From the NCBI GenBank assembly GCA_016210115.1, contig JACQUW010000292.1, forward strand, positions 1-64,000: DNA of 64,000 nucleotides, read 5' to 3'. The translations under genes were made by a program, and so were the position numbers. Shown here piece by piece: positions 18,283-28,643 of the stretch. Positions within the stretch are counted from its first letter, which is position 1. Each line of letters starts with the position of its first letter. This DNA is from Deltaproteobacteria bacterium (GTDB taxonomy: Bacteria; Desulfobacterota; Binatia; UBA9968). Under the pieces are notes generated by a model, which was not told the DNA's origin, did not search any database, and was given only the letters and a program-made list of their open reading frames with translations.

Positions 18283-19550
18283 AAGTTGCGCGCGATACAG
18301 TTTTGGAGAATGCCTGGAGTCGAACTGAAAATCGGTTTGACGTCCGCAGAATCCGCGAGGATTTCCCGATTTTGAAACGGCGGGTGCATGGCAGGCCGCT
18401 GGTGTATCTCGACAACGCGGCCACCAGCCAGAAGCCTCAAGTCGTGATCGATGCCTTGACTCGGTATTACGCGGAGGAGAATTCGAACATCCATCGGGGA
18501 GTCCACTTCTTAAGCGAGCAGGCCACGAATGCTTATGAGAGCGCTCGCGCCAAGGCGCGCGATTTCATCAACGCAAAGGAGGCCCGGGAAATTATTTTCG
18601 TCCGCGGCACGACAGAAGGCATCAATCTCGTGGCCCAGAGCTATGGCGGAAAGTTTGTGAGAAAAGGGGATGAAATCGTCATCTCCGCTATGGAGCATCA
18701 CTCCAATATCGTTCCGTGGCAGATGCTGTGTGAGCAGGTGGGGGCCAAGCTTCGCGTCATCCCGATCAATCCCGAAGGCGAGCTTCTGGTGGATGAATAC
18801 AAGGCGGTCCTGAACAAGAGAACGAAACTGGTGTCCGTGGCCCACGTCTCTAACGCCCTGGGCACGATCAACCCGGTCAAAGAGATTATTGAGATCGCGC
18901 ATGCCTGGAATGTTCCCGTGTTAGTCGACGGCGCGCAGGCAGCGCCCCACCTGACGGTTGATGTCCAGGATCTCGATTGCGATTTTTATGCCTTTTCCGG
19001 TCACAAGCTCTACGGTCCGACGGGGATCGGAATTCTCTACGGGAAGGAGCGATGGTTGGAAGCCATGCCGCCATACCAGGGTGGGGGCGACATGATCAGC
19101 CTGGTCACTTTTGAAAAAACTCACTACAACGTTCTGCCGTTTAAGTTTGAGGCCGGGACCCCGCACATTGCGGGGGGCATTGGTCTGGGAAGCGCGATCG
19201 ATTATCTTCGCGCAATCGGCATGGACGCGATTGCCGCCCACGAGAGGGAGCTCCTGGCCTACGGCACGACGGCGCTTTCGGCGATCAAAGGTTTGAGGAT
19301 TATCGGAACAGCCAAAGAGAAGGCCGGCGTTATCTCCTTCGTGCTCGACGGCGCCCATCCCCACGACATCGGGACGATTCTGGATCAACAGGGCGTCGCG
19401 ATCCGGGCCGGGCATCACTGTGCCATGCCGGTGATGCAGCGTTTTGCGTTGCCGGCGACGGCCAGGGCTTCATTCGCCATGTACAATACGCAAGAAGAAA
19501 TCGATTTGCTGGTTGAGGCGATCGATAAGGTCATTGAGGTATTCGGCTGA
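18279..19550 (+). CDS. sufS: Cysteine desulfurase SufS
   Basis: [42 protein letters not shown]...[19 protein letters not shown]...[18 protein letters not shown]. Confidence 0.97.
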   Translation: MKVARDTVLENAWSRTENRFDVRRIREDFPILKRRVHGRPLVYLDNAATSQKPQVVIDALTRYYAEENSNIHRGVHFLSEQATNAYESARAKARDFINAKEAREIIFVRGTTEGINLVAQSYGGKFVRKGDEIVISAMEHHSNIVPWQMLCEQVGAKLRVIPINPEGELLVDEYKAVLNKRTKLVSVAHVSNALGTINPVKEIIEIAHAWNVPVLVDGAQAAPHLTVDVQDLDCDFYAFSGHKLYGPTGIGILYGKERWLEAMPPYQGGGDMISLVTFEKTHYNVLPFKFEAGTPHIAGGIGLGSAIDYLRAIGMDAIAAHERELLAYGTTALSAIKGLRIIGTAKEKAGVISFVLDGAHPHDIGTILDQQGVAIRAGHHCAMPVMQRFALPATARASFAMYNTQEEIDLLVEAIDKVIEVFG

Positions 19551-19999
19551 TGTCGGAACTGGACGATCTCTACCAGGAAGTTATTCTTGATCACAATCGC
19601 AGCCCGCGGAACTTCAGGAAACTGCAGGACGCCAACCGAACCGCGGATGGTTACAATCCTCTCTGCGGTGATCAGATCACCGTCTATTTGAAGCTCGAGG
19701 GGAATCTGATTAAGGATGTCACGTTTCAGGGTTCCGGGTGCGCGATATCCAAGGCGTCGGCGTCCATGATGACGAGCAGCCTGAAGGGAAAAAGCGTCGA
19801 TGAGGCGGAGGCGCTTTTCGAAAAAGTTCATAAGATGCTGAAGGGAGAGTTGGACGGGAAAGTCAATCCCGGGGACCTGGGAAAACTGGAGGTGCTGTCA
19901 GGAGTCTGTAATTTTCCGGCCCGGGTTAAATGCGCGAGTCTCTCCTGGCATACCCTTCACGCGGCGCTCCATGGGGAGGGCGTCACAACCACGGAGTAA
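19550..19999 (+). CDS. sufU: SufU/IscU-like scaffold or sulfurtransferase
   Basis: LYQEVILDHNRSPRNF...YNPLCGDQITVYLKLEGNLIKDVTFQGSGCAISKASASMMTSSLKGKS...VKCASLSWHTL. Confidence 0.95.
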   Translation: MSELDDLYQEVILDHNRSPRNFRKLQDANRTADGYNPLCGDQITVYLKLEGNLIKDVTFQGSGCAISKASASMMTSSLKGKSVDEAEALFEKVHKMLKGELDGKVNPGDLGKLEVLSGVCNFPARVKCASLSWHTLHAALHGEGVTTTE

Positions 20000-20005
20000 A
20001 CGCTC

Positions 20006-20581
20006 ATGAACACGACCAAGTCGGTAAAGCAGAGTGACCGCACGATAGCTCTTTTCCGCGAGTGCGAAGCCATACTCATTCCCACTGGAGAACGGGTCAG
20101 GCTTCCTGCGGGAAGCCGGGTGAGGGTGACTCAGTCTCTCGGAGGCAGTTTCACGGTTATGACCGATCGTGGTTCTGTGGCGCGGATTTCGGGCAGAGAT
20201 GCGGACGCCCTCGGCGTTCAGAATCCAGAAATGCCGCCGGGGCCCCCTCCGGCGCACGAAGACCTGAGCACGGTGGAAAGCCTCGTATGGGAAAAGCTAA
20301 AGACGTGCTTCGATCCCGAAATACCCGTGAACATAGTTGACCTGGGACTGGTTTATCGGTGCCAGGTCTCCGCGCTGCCAGATGGCGGATACCGGGCGGA
20401 GGTGCGCTTTACTTTGACCGCGCCCGGGTGTGGCATGGGAGATGTGTTGAGGGAGGATATTCGCAATCAAGTGGCGGCGGTGCCCGGGATCAGGGAGGTT
20501 GACGTGGAGATCGTGTGGGAGCCGCCCTGGGACCAGAGCCGGATCTCCTACGAGGCGAAGATCGAATTGGGGATCGTGTAG
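20006..20581 (+). CDS. sufT: SufT-like Fe-S assembly protein (N-terminal extension + DUF59)
   Basis: C-terminal DUF59 (VWEKLKTCFDPEIPVNIVDLGLVYRCQV...LTAPGCGMGDVLREDIRNQVAAVPGIREVDVEIVWEPPWDQSRIS) plus the SufT-type N-terminal domain. Confidence 0.88.
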   Translation: MNTTKSVKQSDRTIALFRECEAILIPTGERVRLPAGSRVRVTQSLGGSFTVMTDRGSVARISGRDADALGVQNPEMPPGPPPAHEDLSTVESLVWEKLKTCFDPEIPVNIVDLGLVYRCQVSALPDGGYRAEVRFTLTAPGCGMGDVLREDIRNQVAAVPGIREVDVEIVWEPPWDQSRISYEAKIELGIV

Positions 20582-20662
20582 TTCCCCGCCGAAGGCTTCG
20601 TTGTCCTACATTGGCGCAGTCGAGTCCAGCTTTCGTTAGAGCTTTGCTGGTAGAGTGGAGCC

Positions 20663-21010
20663 ATGCCCATGGCAGAGAACAAGAACCGTATGAACTCAAT
20701 TGATACGCTGGTTGTGGAATCACAGGTGGTCGATGCCTTGCGAACCTGCTTTGATCCGGAGATCCCGGTCAACGTTTATGATCTTGGTTTGATCTACGAG
20801 GTTAAGGTGGATGAGAAGGGATCAACTGAGATCCGGATGACTCTCACAACCCCTCATTGTCCGGCGGCGCAAATGCTGCCTTCTGAAGTGGAGGCGAAGG
20901 CCCGAACTGTTCCAGGAGTGAGCGACGTTCAGGTCGAGGTCGTCTGGGACCCGCCGTGGGACCCGAGCAAAATGTCGGAAGCTGCGAAGCTACAGCTGGG
21001 GATGTTGTAG
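20663..21010 (+). CDS. Second DUF59/MIP18-family protein
   Basis: VVDALRTCFDPEIPVNVYDLGLIYEVKVDEKGSTEIRMTLTTPHCPAAQMLPSEVEAKARTVPGVSDVQVEVVWDPPWDPSKMSEAAKLQLGM. Confidence 0.9.
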   Translation: MPMAENKNRMNSIDTLVVESQVVDALRTCFDPEIPVNVYDLGLIYEVKVDEKGSTEIRMTLTTPHCPAAQMLPSEVEAKARTVPGVSDVQVEVVWDPPWDPSKMSEAAKLQLGML

Positions 21011-21185
21011 CTCGGGCTTCTTCTGCTCAGCCAGTTTGCGATGTCCGCGGGGAAGTGTTTCCCTTCCACTTGCGGTAAGTCACCATGGGAGGTCATCCGG
21101 CTACGCAGACTTACTTCAGGCCCGTCGCGCCAACGATAACTCTCTTTCTCTTTTCTCCCGGACCGTTGACGTTGAGGTTGCAGAT

Positions 21186-21608
21186 ATGCCCGAGACACTT
21201 TTCGATCAGCTCGGTGGAGAAGCCAGACTTCGGGAAATTATTGACTCTTTCATCGACCGGGTATTTGATGATCCGATGATCGGCTTCTTTTTCCGGAAAG
21301 CTGATCGAAAGCGGCTTAAGGAGATGGAATATCAATTCACTGCCCGGTTTCTCGGCGCAGATGTGACTTATGCGGGGCGTCCCATGGATCAGGCTCACGC
21401 CCGGCATCCCATCATGGGCGGGCAATTTGCCCGCCGGCAAAAGATTCTCCGGGACACGCTCAAAGCGTACAACGTACCCGCGGAGATTCAGGAGGCCTGG
21501 ATGCAGCATACGGAGAGTCTCAGATCTTTGATTACGGGAGATGCGGGATCGGAGTGCGATCCCCAGAGAGCGCGCGAGCGCGTTGACGACATGTCCAAAA
21601 GATCATAA
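21186..21608 (+). CDS. Truncated hemoglobin (group 1-like)
   Basis: MPETLFDQLGGEARLREIIDSFIDRVFDDPMIGFFFRKADRKRLKEMEYQFTARFLG...HPIMGGQFARRQKILRDTLKAYNVPAEIQEAWMQHTESLRSLI. Confidence 0.85.
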   Translation: MPETLFDQLGGEARLREIIDSFIDRVFDDPMIGFFFRKADRKRLKEMEYQFTARFLGADVTYAGRPMDQAHARHPIMGGQFARRQKILRDTLKAYNVPAEIQEAWMQHTESLRSLITGDAGSECDPQRARERVDDMSKRS

Positions 21609-21678
21609 AGCCCGTTGCACGGGGCTGGCGTTGTGAGAGTGAAACAACCTGGAGTCCATCGAGAGGAGATTTGCTTCT

Positions 21679-22542
21679 GTGAGATTGCGTGATCTCTATG
21701 CCCGGCCTGGTTTGAAAGTGTCGTTCGAGTTCTTTCCCCCCAAGACTGAAAAGGGAGAAGAAACTCTGTTCAGTGAGGTCGAATTTCTAAAAGCGCTCAA
21801 GCCGGCTTTTTGTTCGGTGACCTATGGAGCTGCAGGCAGCACGCGAGACAAGACGGTGGAGCTGGTGGATCGGCTTCACCGAGACTGCGGCCTAGAAGTG
21901 ATGTGTCATCTGACCGTAGTTGGGCAATCCAAGGATGAGGTCAGAGGCGTTCTTCTCAGGCTAAAACAAAAAGGCATTGAAAACATCATTGCTCTCGGAG
22001 GCGATCCTCCCCAGGGCATTGTCGACTGGACTCCTCACCCCGATGGTTTTCATCATTCGGTGGAACTGGTCAGGGAGGCCGTGAGTTACGAGTGGTTCTC
22101 AATTGCCGTAGCGGGGTTCCCGGAGGTGCATCCCAGGGCGTTGAGCAGGGAACACGATCTAAATTATTTGAAGGAGAAGGTGGATGCGGGAGCGGACGTG
22201 GTGATCACGCAGCTTTTTTTTGACAACGAAGATTTCTATCGCTACGTGAAAGATCTGCGCGATTTGGGCGTCCGGGTGCCGATCGTCCCGGGCATTTTAC
22301 CCGTGCTTTCGGTCCCTCAGGTCCGACGTTTTGCGTCTCTCTGCGGAGCAAAAATCCCGCCTCGATTGGAGTCTCTGCTGGCGAAGGTGGAAAATGACGA
22401 GGAGGGAGCCGTACAGGTGGGCATCGACTATGCTACTGAACAATGCAAGGAACTTCTGCAATACGGCGTACCGGGAATCCATTTTTATTGCCTCAATAAG
22501 CGCCATTCCGTAAAAGCCATTCTCGAAAATCTCTCGCTTTAG
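21679..22542 (+). CDS. metF: Methylenetetrahydrofolate reductase
   Basis: VSFEFFPPKTEKGEETLF...FCSVTYGAAGSTRDKTVELVDRL...HLTVVGQSKDEV...NIIALGGDPP...ADVVITQLFFDNEDFYRYV; GTG start. Confidence 0.95.
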   Translation: MRLRDLYARPGLKVSFEFFPPKTEKGEETLFSEVEFLKALKPAFCSVTYGAAGSTRDKTVELVDRLHRDCGLEVMCHLTVVGQSKDEVRGVLLRLKQKGIENIIALGGDPPQGIVDWTPHPDGFHHSVELVREAVSYEWFSIAVAGFPEVHPRALSREHDLNYLKEKVDAGADVVITQLFFDNEDFYRYVKDLRDLGVRVPIVPGILPVLSVPQVRRFASLCGAKIPPRLESLLAKVENDEEGAVQVGIDYATEQCKELLQYGVPGIHFYCLNKRHSVKAILENLSL

Positions 22543-22673
22543 TATTCCTTTCAGACGCGCGTCTTCTTGAGTCCGTTTGCATTTCCGCGGATTTATCATT
22601 GCATTGAAATCCCGCACCGGGGATAGTAAGGTAATCGGCAATATGCCCTCTAGGCGACACCGAAGGATGGATC

Positions 22674-24155
22674 ATGGATGAAGTGACTCAGCAGATGGAG
22701 GTGCGGCGGCAAAAGCTCCAACGACTTCAGGAAAGCGGAGTTTCGCTCTATCCAAACGATTTCAAGCCTACCCATCTCACTTCGGAGATCATCGCCGGCT
22801 GCGGCGCCCTGGCGGCGGATCAACTCAAGGCCGAGCCGATCCGCTGTTCGCTTGCCGGCCGCATCATGACGCTTCGGTCCTTTGGCAAAGCGGCTTTCTT
22901 TCATTTGCAGGATCGGAAGGGACGCTTGCAGGTATATGTCCGCCAGGACGTCCTCGGGGAAGAAGCCTATCGCGTTTTTAAGGATCTGGACCTCGGCGAC
23001 ATAGTCGGTGTGTGGGGCCATCTGTTCCGAACCCGAACTAACGAGCTCACCCTGGAAGGGGAAGGACTCCGGCTCCTCTGCAAATGTTTGAGACCTTTGC
23101 CTGAGAAGTGGCATGGGCTGGCCGATGTCGAGGCGCGCTACAGGCAGCGCTACGTGGACTTGATGGTTAATCGGGAGGTGAGGGACGTCTTCGAAAAAAG
23201 ATCCCGAATCGTTCGAATCATCCGCCGGTTTTTCGAGGAGCGCGATTTCCTGGAAGTTGAAACGCCCATGATGCAGCCGATCCCGGGAGGGGCGGCGGCC
23301 AGGCCTTTTATCACGCATCACAATACGTTGAGCATGGATCTTTACTTGAGGGTAGCGCCTGAGCTTTTTCTGAAGCGGCTTCTGGTAGGAGGACTGGAGA
23401 GAGTTTTTGAGCTCAATCGTAATTTTCGGAATGAGGGCATCTCGGTCCGGCATAATCCGGAATTTACCATGCTCGAGTTTTACCAGGCTTTCGCCACATA
23501 CGAGGATCTCATGGGGCTCACCGAAGAGCTTTTCGTCACGGTTGCGACGGAAATCCTGGGAACTCTTGAGGTTCCGTGGGGCGATCACACAATTAATCTG
23601 CAATCGCCGTGGAGGCGGCTTTCGCTGGTAGAAGCAATTGAACGCTACGGCGACGCGAGCAAGAATGAGCTATCGAGCTTTGAGGGGCTTCGCGCCTTCG
23701 CTCAGAGGAAGAATTTAGGGGTGGATTTGGGACAACCTTACGGCGCCCTTCTGGTGGAAGTCTTCGAAGAAATCGTTGAGCCGCAACTTATCCAACCCAC
23801 TTTTATCGTGGGATATCCTCTGGAAGTCTCACCGTTGGCCAGGAAGAACGACGCCAACCCGCGCATGGTCGACCGATTCGAACTTTACATCGGGGGTCGG
23901 GAGCTCGCCAATGCCTTTTCGGAATTGAATGACCCTATGGATCAACAGGAGCGGTTTCTGCAGCAGGCCGAAGCCAGAAAGGCCGGGGACGAGCTTGCAA
24001 GCCCGATGGATGAAGACTTTGTGCGGGCGCTGGAGTACGGCATGCCGCCCGCAGCCGGGGAGGGTATCGGCATCGACCGGATGGTTATGCTTTTCACCTC
24101 CTGCTCCTCCATCAGGGATGTGATCCTCTTTCCGTTGCTCCGGCCGGAACGATGA
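22674..24155 (+). CDS. lysS: Lysyl-tRNA synthetase (class II)
   Basis: RYRQRYVDLMVNREVRDVFEKRSRIVRIIRRFFEERDFLEVETPMMQPIPGGAAARPFITHHN...GLERVFELNRNFRNEGISVRHNPEFTMLEFYQAFATY...GIGIDRMVMLF. Confidence 0.97.
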   Translation: MDEVTQQMEVRRQKLQRLQESGVSLYPNDFKPTHLTSEIIAGCGALAADQLKAEPIRCSLAGRIMTLRSFGKAAFFHLQDRKGRLQVYVRQDVLGEEAYRVFKDLDLGDIVGVWGHLFRTRTNELTLEGEGLRLLCKCLRPLPEKWHGLADVEARYRQRYVDLMVNREVRDVFEKRSRIVRIIRRFFEERDFLEVETPMMQPIPGGAAARPFITHHNTLSMDLYLRVAPELFLKRLLVGGLERVFELNRNFRNEGISVRHNPEFTMLEFYQAFATYEDLMGLTEELFVTVATEILGTLEVPWGDHTINLQSPWRRLSLVEAIERYGDASKNELSSFEGLRAFAQRKNLGVDLGQPYGALLVEVFEEIVEPQLIQPTFIVGYPLEVSPLARKNDANPRMVDRFELYIGGRELANAFSELNDPMDQQERFLQQAEARKAGDELASPMDEDFVRALEYGMPPAAGEGIGIDRMVMLFTSCSSIRDVILFPLLRPER

Positions 24156-24212
24156 GGCCGCTCTAGCGCAAGTTATTCATTCATACCTCTTGTCGTCCGC
24201 AGTGGATATTCT

Positions 24213-25463
24213 ATGAGATACGAGCTTTTCATCGGGCTGCGCTACCTTCAATCTCGGCGACGCGAGACGTTTATTTCTCTGATCACGGTCATCTCCGTTT
24301 TAGGAGTGATGATCGGAGTTATGACGCTTAACGTCGTGATGGCTGTCATGACCGGTTTTGAGGAAGTTCTCCGTGACCGGCTTCTGGGCTTCAATGCTCA
24401 TATTGCATTGGTCAAGCCGGGAGATCACATCGAAGAATATCGCGCGTTGCTCTCGCGGGTGATGCGGGACAAGGGAGTTTTAGCGGCGGCACCGTCTGTT
24501 TATGGACAAGTCATGGTCACTTTCGGGCGGCGTCTATCCGGGGTGGTGGTGCGAGGAATCGATCCCGACCTGGCCAATCGCGTAGTCGAAATCCAGCGGT
24601 ATCTAAAGGAAGGGACTTTGGCAGGGCTCAAGAGCCAGCAGGCCATTGAGGTTGAAGGGAGGCCCGTATCTCTTCCGGGCGTCATTCTAGGAATGCGGCT
24701 GGCTGCGCAGCTCGGCGCTACGATCGGCGACCCGGTTCAGATCATCTCGCCCGTCGGTACTCCGTCGGCGGTTGGCGTCCTGCCGCGGATCAAGCGATTT
24801 ATCGTTGTGGGGCTTTTCGAGTCCGGGATGCATGAATACGACAACACCTTGATTTACATGAACATTTCCGACGCCCAGCTTTTTTTCGAGTTGGGCGACG
24901 CGGTGAGCAACATTGAGATTCGGGTCCGGGACGTTTACCAGGCCCGAGACGTTGCCAAAAGGATCCAGCAGGAAGTAGGTTTACCGTACTGGGCGGAGGA
25001 CTGGTCTCGACTCTGGCCGAATCTTTTTTCCGCATTGAAGCTGGAAAAAACCGTCTATTTCCTGGTGCTCCTTCTCATGGTGCTGGTGGGGGCGTTCAAC
25101 ATCATATCGACTTTAATCATGGTCGTCATGGAAAAAAGAAAAGATATTGCGGTGCTTCAATCCATGGGCGCCACACGCCGGAGCATACGGGCCATTTTCA
25201 TGATCAAAGGCTGTATTATCGGAGCCCTCGGCACATCGCTCGGAATGTTGCTGGGCTACGGGATCTGCTTGCTGATAGCGCGTTATGAGTTCATCGAGCT
25301 GCCCAAGGATGTATTCCTCATTTCCACTGTCCCTGTGCGTATCTATCCGGGCAACTTTCTGCTGGTCTCAGTGGCTTCTTTTCTGATTTGCTTGGTTGCA
25401 AGTATTTATCCGGCCCGACACGCCGCCAAATTGGATCCGGTGGAGATCATTCGCTATGAATGA
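24213..25463 (+). CDS. lolC: Lipoprotein-releasing ABC transporter permease (LolC/LolE family)
   Basis: MRYELFIGLRYLQSRRRETFISLITVISVLGVMIGVMTLNVVMAVMTGFEEVLRDRLLGFNAHI; C-terminal FtsX-like TMs. Confidence 0.93.
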   Translation: MRYELFIGLRYLQSRRRETFISLITVISVLGVMIGVMTLNVVMAVMTGFEEVLRDRLLGFNAHIALVKPGDHIEEYRALLSRVMRDKGVLAAAPSVYGQVMVTFGRRLSGVVVRGIDPDLANRVVEIQRYLKEGTLAGLKSQQAIEVEGRPVSLPGVILGMRLAAQLGATIGDPVQIISPVGTPSAVGVLPRIKRFIVVGLFESGMHEYDNTLIYMNISDAQLFFELGDAVSNIEIRVRDVYQARDVAKRIQQEVGLPYWAEDWSRLWPNLFSALKLEKTVYFLVLLLMVLVGAFNIISTLIMVVMEKRKDIAVLQSMGATRRSIRAIFMIKGCIIGALGTSLGMLLGYGICLLIARYEFIELPKDVFLISTVPVRIYPGNFLLVSVASFLICLVASIYPARHAAKLDPVEIIRYE

Positions 25464-26148
25464 TCTCCTGCGGGTGGAGGACCTTCAGAAATCTTTCTAT
25501 GAGGGAGGCCGCGAGATCCGGGTCCTGCAAGGCCTCAGCTTAGAGCTTTCAGAAGGAGAGCGGCTGTCCGTTGTGGGGGAGTCGGGGGTAGGGAAAAGCA
25601 CGCTCCTCCATATTCTGGGAACCCTCGACCGGCCCACCAGCGGTCAGATGACCTACAAGGGCAAGGACCTGCTGGCTCTCACCCCTGAGGAGATCTGCCA
25701 ATTTCGGAATCGCGAGATCGGCTTTGTATTCCAGTTTCATTACCTGCTGCCTGATTTCAGTGCTCTCGAAAATGTCGTACTTCCCGCCTTGATACAGGGT
25801 TGGGAGTGGGAGAGGGCAAGGGAGGCGGCCGAGAGGCTCTTGGCTTTGGTGGGATTGAAGGATCGAATGGCCCACCGGCCGGGGAAGCTCTCCGGTGGTG
25901 AGCAGCAACGCGTGGCGGTGGCCCGATCGATGATTTTGGAGCCTCGGATAATTCTCGCGGACGAGCCGACCGGGGATTTGGACCCCGGTACGGGAGAGGA
26001 GGTGCAGAATCTCCTTTTTCAGTTGAATGAGGAAAGAAACGTGGCGCTCGTGGTCGCGACCCATAATCGTCGCTTCGCCGCCAGATTTGGACGGCAAATG
26101 GAGCTTCGGGCGGGTAAGCTATACCCGCTCCAACAGCCGGTTTTTTAG
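25456..26148 (+). CDS. lolD: Lipoprotein-releasing ABC transporter ATPase LolD
   Basis: [63 protein letters not shown]...[33 protein letters not shown]. Confidence 0.95.
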   Translation: MNDLLRVEDLQKSFYEGGREIRVLQGLSLELSEGERLSVVGESGVGKSTLLHILGTLDRPTSGQMTYKGKDLLALTPEEICQFRNREIGFVFQFHYLLPDFSALENVVLPALIQGWEWERAREAAERLLALVGLKDRMAHRPGKLSGGEQQRVAVARSMILEPRIILADEPTGDLDPGTGEEVQNLLFQLNEERNVALVVATHNRRFAARFGRQMELRAGKLYPLQQPVF

Positions 26149-26210
26149 CTTTACAAGCAAAGGCGGATTTGTTAGAAAAAATAGCCGGCTGGCTGAGGGC
26201 CAACAAGTCA

Positions 26211-28601
26211 ATGAAATACAAAGGTCTTTTTTTGACCGGAGTTTTTTACCCGTTAACTCTCGTTTCTCTCCTGATGGGCCATTTCTCGCTGCTGCAAGCC
26301 CAACAACCCGTCATCATTAAGGAAATTAAAATCCAGGGCAATGCGAGAGTCGAGGTCGATGGCATCAAGCTGCATACCAAGGTTCGGGCTGGAGAGCCGT
26401 TGGACCCGGGCGTGGTCGATCAGGACGTGAAATCGATCTATCGCATGGGTTTCTTCGATGATGTGAAAGCGGAGCTTTCTCCGGAAGGGGTTCTGACCTA
26501 TACGGTGAAGGAAAAGCCCTATGTTCGCGAAGTTAAGATTCAGGGCAGCAAAGAGCTTGCCAAAGAGAAAATCCAGACGGCCTTTGGCATCAGCCCTCGA
26601 ACTATTCTGGACCGCGACAAGATCTCCGAGGGCGTCGAGAAAGTGAAAAAGCTTTACGCCGAGCAGGGATATGTCAACGCCCAGGTGGATTACGCGCTAT
26701 CCGTCATGGAAAACAATCAGGCGGAAATTCAGCTTTCCATCACCGAGGGCGCCCGTGTATTGATCCAGAAGATCAGCTTCAAAGGGAACAAAGCCTTTTC
26801 GGAAAGTGAGCTTAAGGGCTTGATGTCCACCAAAGAGCAATGGTTCCTGTCATTCATCACGAACCGAGGAGTTTTGGAGCAGGACACGCTCACGAACGAT
26901 GTCGCCACTCTATCCGCCCACTACTACGACCACGGGTACATCAACCACAAGATCGATGAGCCCGTGGTTGTGAAGCGCAGAGACGGAATCGAGGTTGTGA
27001 TTCGGGTTCACGAAGGGGAACAGTTCAGGGTAGGAAAGGTGGAGATCGGCGGTGACTTGATCGAGGATGGCGGGACGCTTCTCAAAAAGATCGAGATGAC
27101 GACCGGGCAGATATTTAGGGGCAGCCGGTTGCGGAACGACATCACGATGCTGAATGACTTATATTCCGATAAGGGTTTTGCTTTCGCCCAAATTGAGCCG
27201 GTCACGAAGGTAAACCAAGAAGATAAAAACGTCGATGTCGCCTTGGTCATCGCGCGCGGCCCGCCGGTTTTTTTCAATCACGTCCTTGTTGCGGGAAACA
27301 CAAAGACGCGGGACAGGGTCATCCGCAGGGAAGTTCTGGCGGGCGAGCAGACGCTCTTTTCCAGCAACAAAATCCGGCAGAGCCGGGACGCGCTGCAACG
27401 CACGGGTTATTTCGAGGACGTTCAGTTGACCACGAAAAAAACGGAGCAGCCGGATGCCGTGGATTTGCTGGTCGACGTTCGGGAAGGCCCGACCGGAGCG
27501 TTCAGCGTTGGAGCCGGGTATAGCAGCGGAGACCAATTTGTCTTCACGAGCTCCATCACTGAAAAAAACCTTTTTGGTCTTGGCCAAGCCATTAGCGCGA
27601 ATTTTGCCCTTGGCAGCAGCCGCCAGGACTTTGTCTTGAGTTTTACGGAGCCCTATCTCTACAATACACCTCTAAGCTTCGGATTCGATGCCTTTAATAC
27701 GCAGCGCGAGTTCAATGATTTTGACGACCGCAAAACGGGTTTTGGATTGCGCACCAGTTATCCACTCAGGCGTTTGGGCCTCCCTTTCTTAAGGACTCCG
27801 GTTCCCAATCCGGCCTCGGACACACCCGACTGGGCATATCATCCCTTCATCGCCTACACGCGCGTGGGAGCAGGATATGACCTGGTTCGGGAAAAAGTCA
27901 GCGACATCAACGAAAGCGCCCCGGATTCGATTAAGAACTCGGAGGGAAGTTCCTGGACCAGCGCGATGACGCCGAATTTCACTTATGACAGCAGGGATCA
28001 TTTTTTCAATCCCACGCGAGGCACGTCTTCCGGTCTTGCGTTTAAATTTGCCGGTTTGGGGGGCGACAATAAGTTCATCAAATCCGACCTCCGGACGCGG
28101 TGGCATTATTCCGTGCTCAAGGATCCAAACTGGGGCGGCACGTATACGATAGCTCTCGGCGGCGCGTTCGGCTATGGTGTTCCACTGGGTGCCCAACCAA
28201 GCGGCGATAAGCACCTCCCTCTTTTTGAAAGATACTTTCCAGGCGGCATCAACTCTATCAGGGGCTTCAAGGATCGTAGTTTGGGGCCCCGGGACGGCGA
28301 TGATGTCGTCGGGGGGGATAAGCAGATTGTTTTTAACGCTGAACTGTTGTTCCCGCTTCTGGAGAAATACGGCGTGCGCGGCGTTACGTTTTTCGACATG
28401 GGCCAGGCTTTCGGCGACGTAGGGCAGAACAGCGATGAACTCAAGAACATCTCGTTTAGCGAGTTTCGTATGTCCGCAGGCCTGGGCGTACGCTGGTTAT
28501 CGCCTTTCGGTCCCCTTCGAGTAGAGTTGGGTTTTCCGATTAAGAAGAAATCGGGCGACGATACCTCCGTGCTGGGCTTCTCCGTCGGCAATCTGCCTTA
28601 A
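26211..28601 (+). CDS. bamA: Outer membrane protein assembly factor BamA
   Basis: Five POTRA-like repeats (IKEIKIQGNARVEVDGI...) and C-terminal beta-barrel (YFPGGINSIRGFKDRSLGPRD; LGVRWLSPFGPLRVELGFPI). Confidence 0.96.
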   Translation: MKYKGLFLTGVFYPLTLVSLLMGHFSLLQAQQPVIIKEIKIQGNARVEVDGIKLHTKVRAGEPLDPGVVDQDVKSIYRMGFFDDVKAELSPEGVLTYTVKEKPYVREVKIQGSKELAKEKIQTAFGISPRTILDRDKISEGVEKVKKLYAEQGYVNAQVDYALSVMENNQAEIQLSITEGARVLIQKISFKGNKAFSESELKGLMSTKEQWFLSFITNRGVLEQDTLTNDVATLSAHYYDHGYINHKIDEPVVVKRRDGIEVVIRVHEGEQFRVGKVEIGGDLIEDGGTLLKKIEMTTGQIFRGSRLRNDITMLNDLYSDKGFAFAQIEPVTKVNQEDKNVDVALVIARGPPVFFNHVLVAGNTKTRDRVIRREVLAGEQTLFSSNKIRQSRDALQRTGYFEDVQLTTKKTEQPDAVDLLVDVREGPTGAFSVGAGYSSGDQFVFTSSITEKNLFGLGQAISANFALGSSRQDFVLSFTEPYLYNTPLSFGFDAFNTQREFNDFDDRKTGFGLRTSYPLRRLGLPFLRTPVPNPASDTPDWAYHPFIAYTRVGAGYDLVREKVSDINESAPDSIKNSEGSSWTSAMTPNFTYDSRDHFFNPTRGTSSGLAFKFAGLGGDNKFIKSDLRTRWHYSVLKDPNWGGTYTIALGGAFGYGVPLGAQPSGDKHLPLFERYFPGGINSIRGFKDRSLGPRDGDDVVGGDKQIVFNAELLFPLLEKYGVRGVTFFDMGQAFGDVGQNSDELKNISFSEFRMSAGLGVRWLSPFGPLRVELGFPIKKKSGDDTSVLGFSVGNLP

Positions 28602-28643
28602 CGCAAGAACTATCATCTTCTAAACTCAGTGTCGGAGGTTACT

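Noticed and set aside
22650-23603. 317-aa minus-strand ORF
   Set aside because: Antisense to lysS; shadow ORF.
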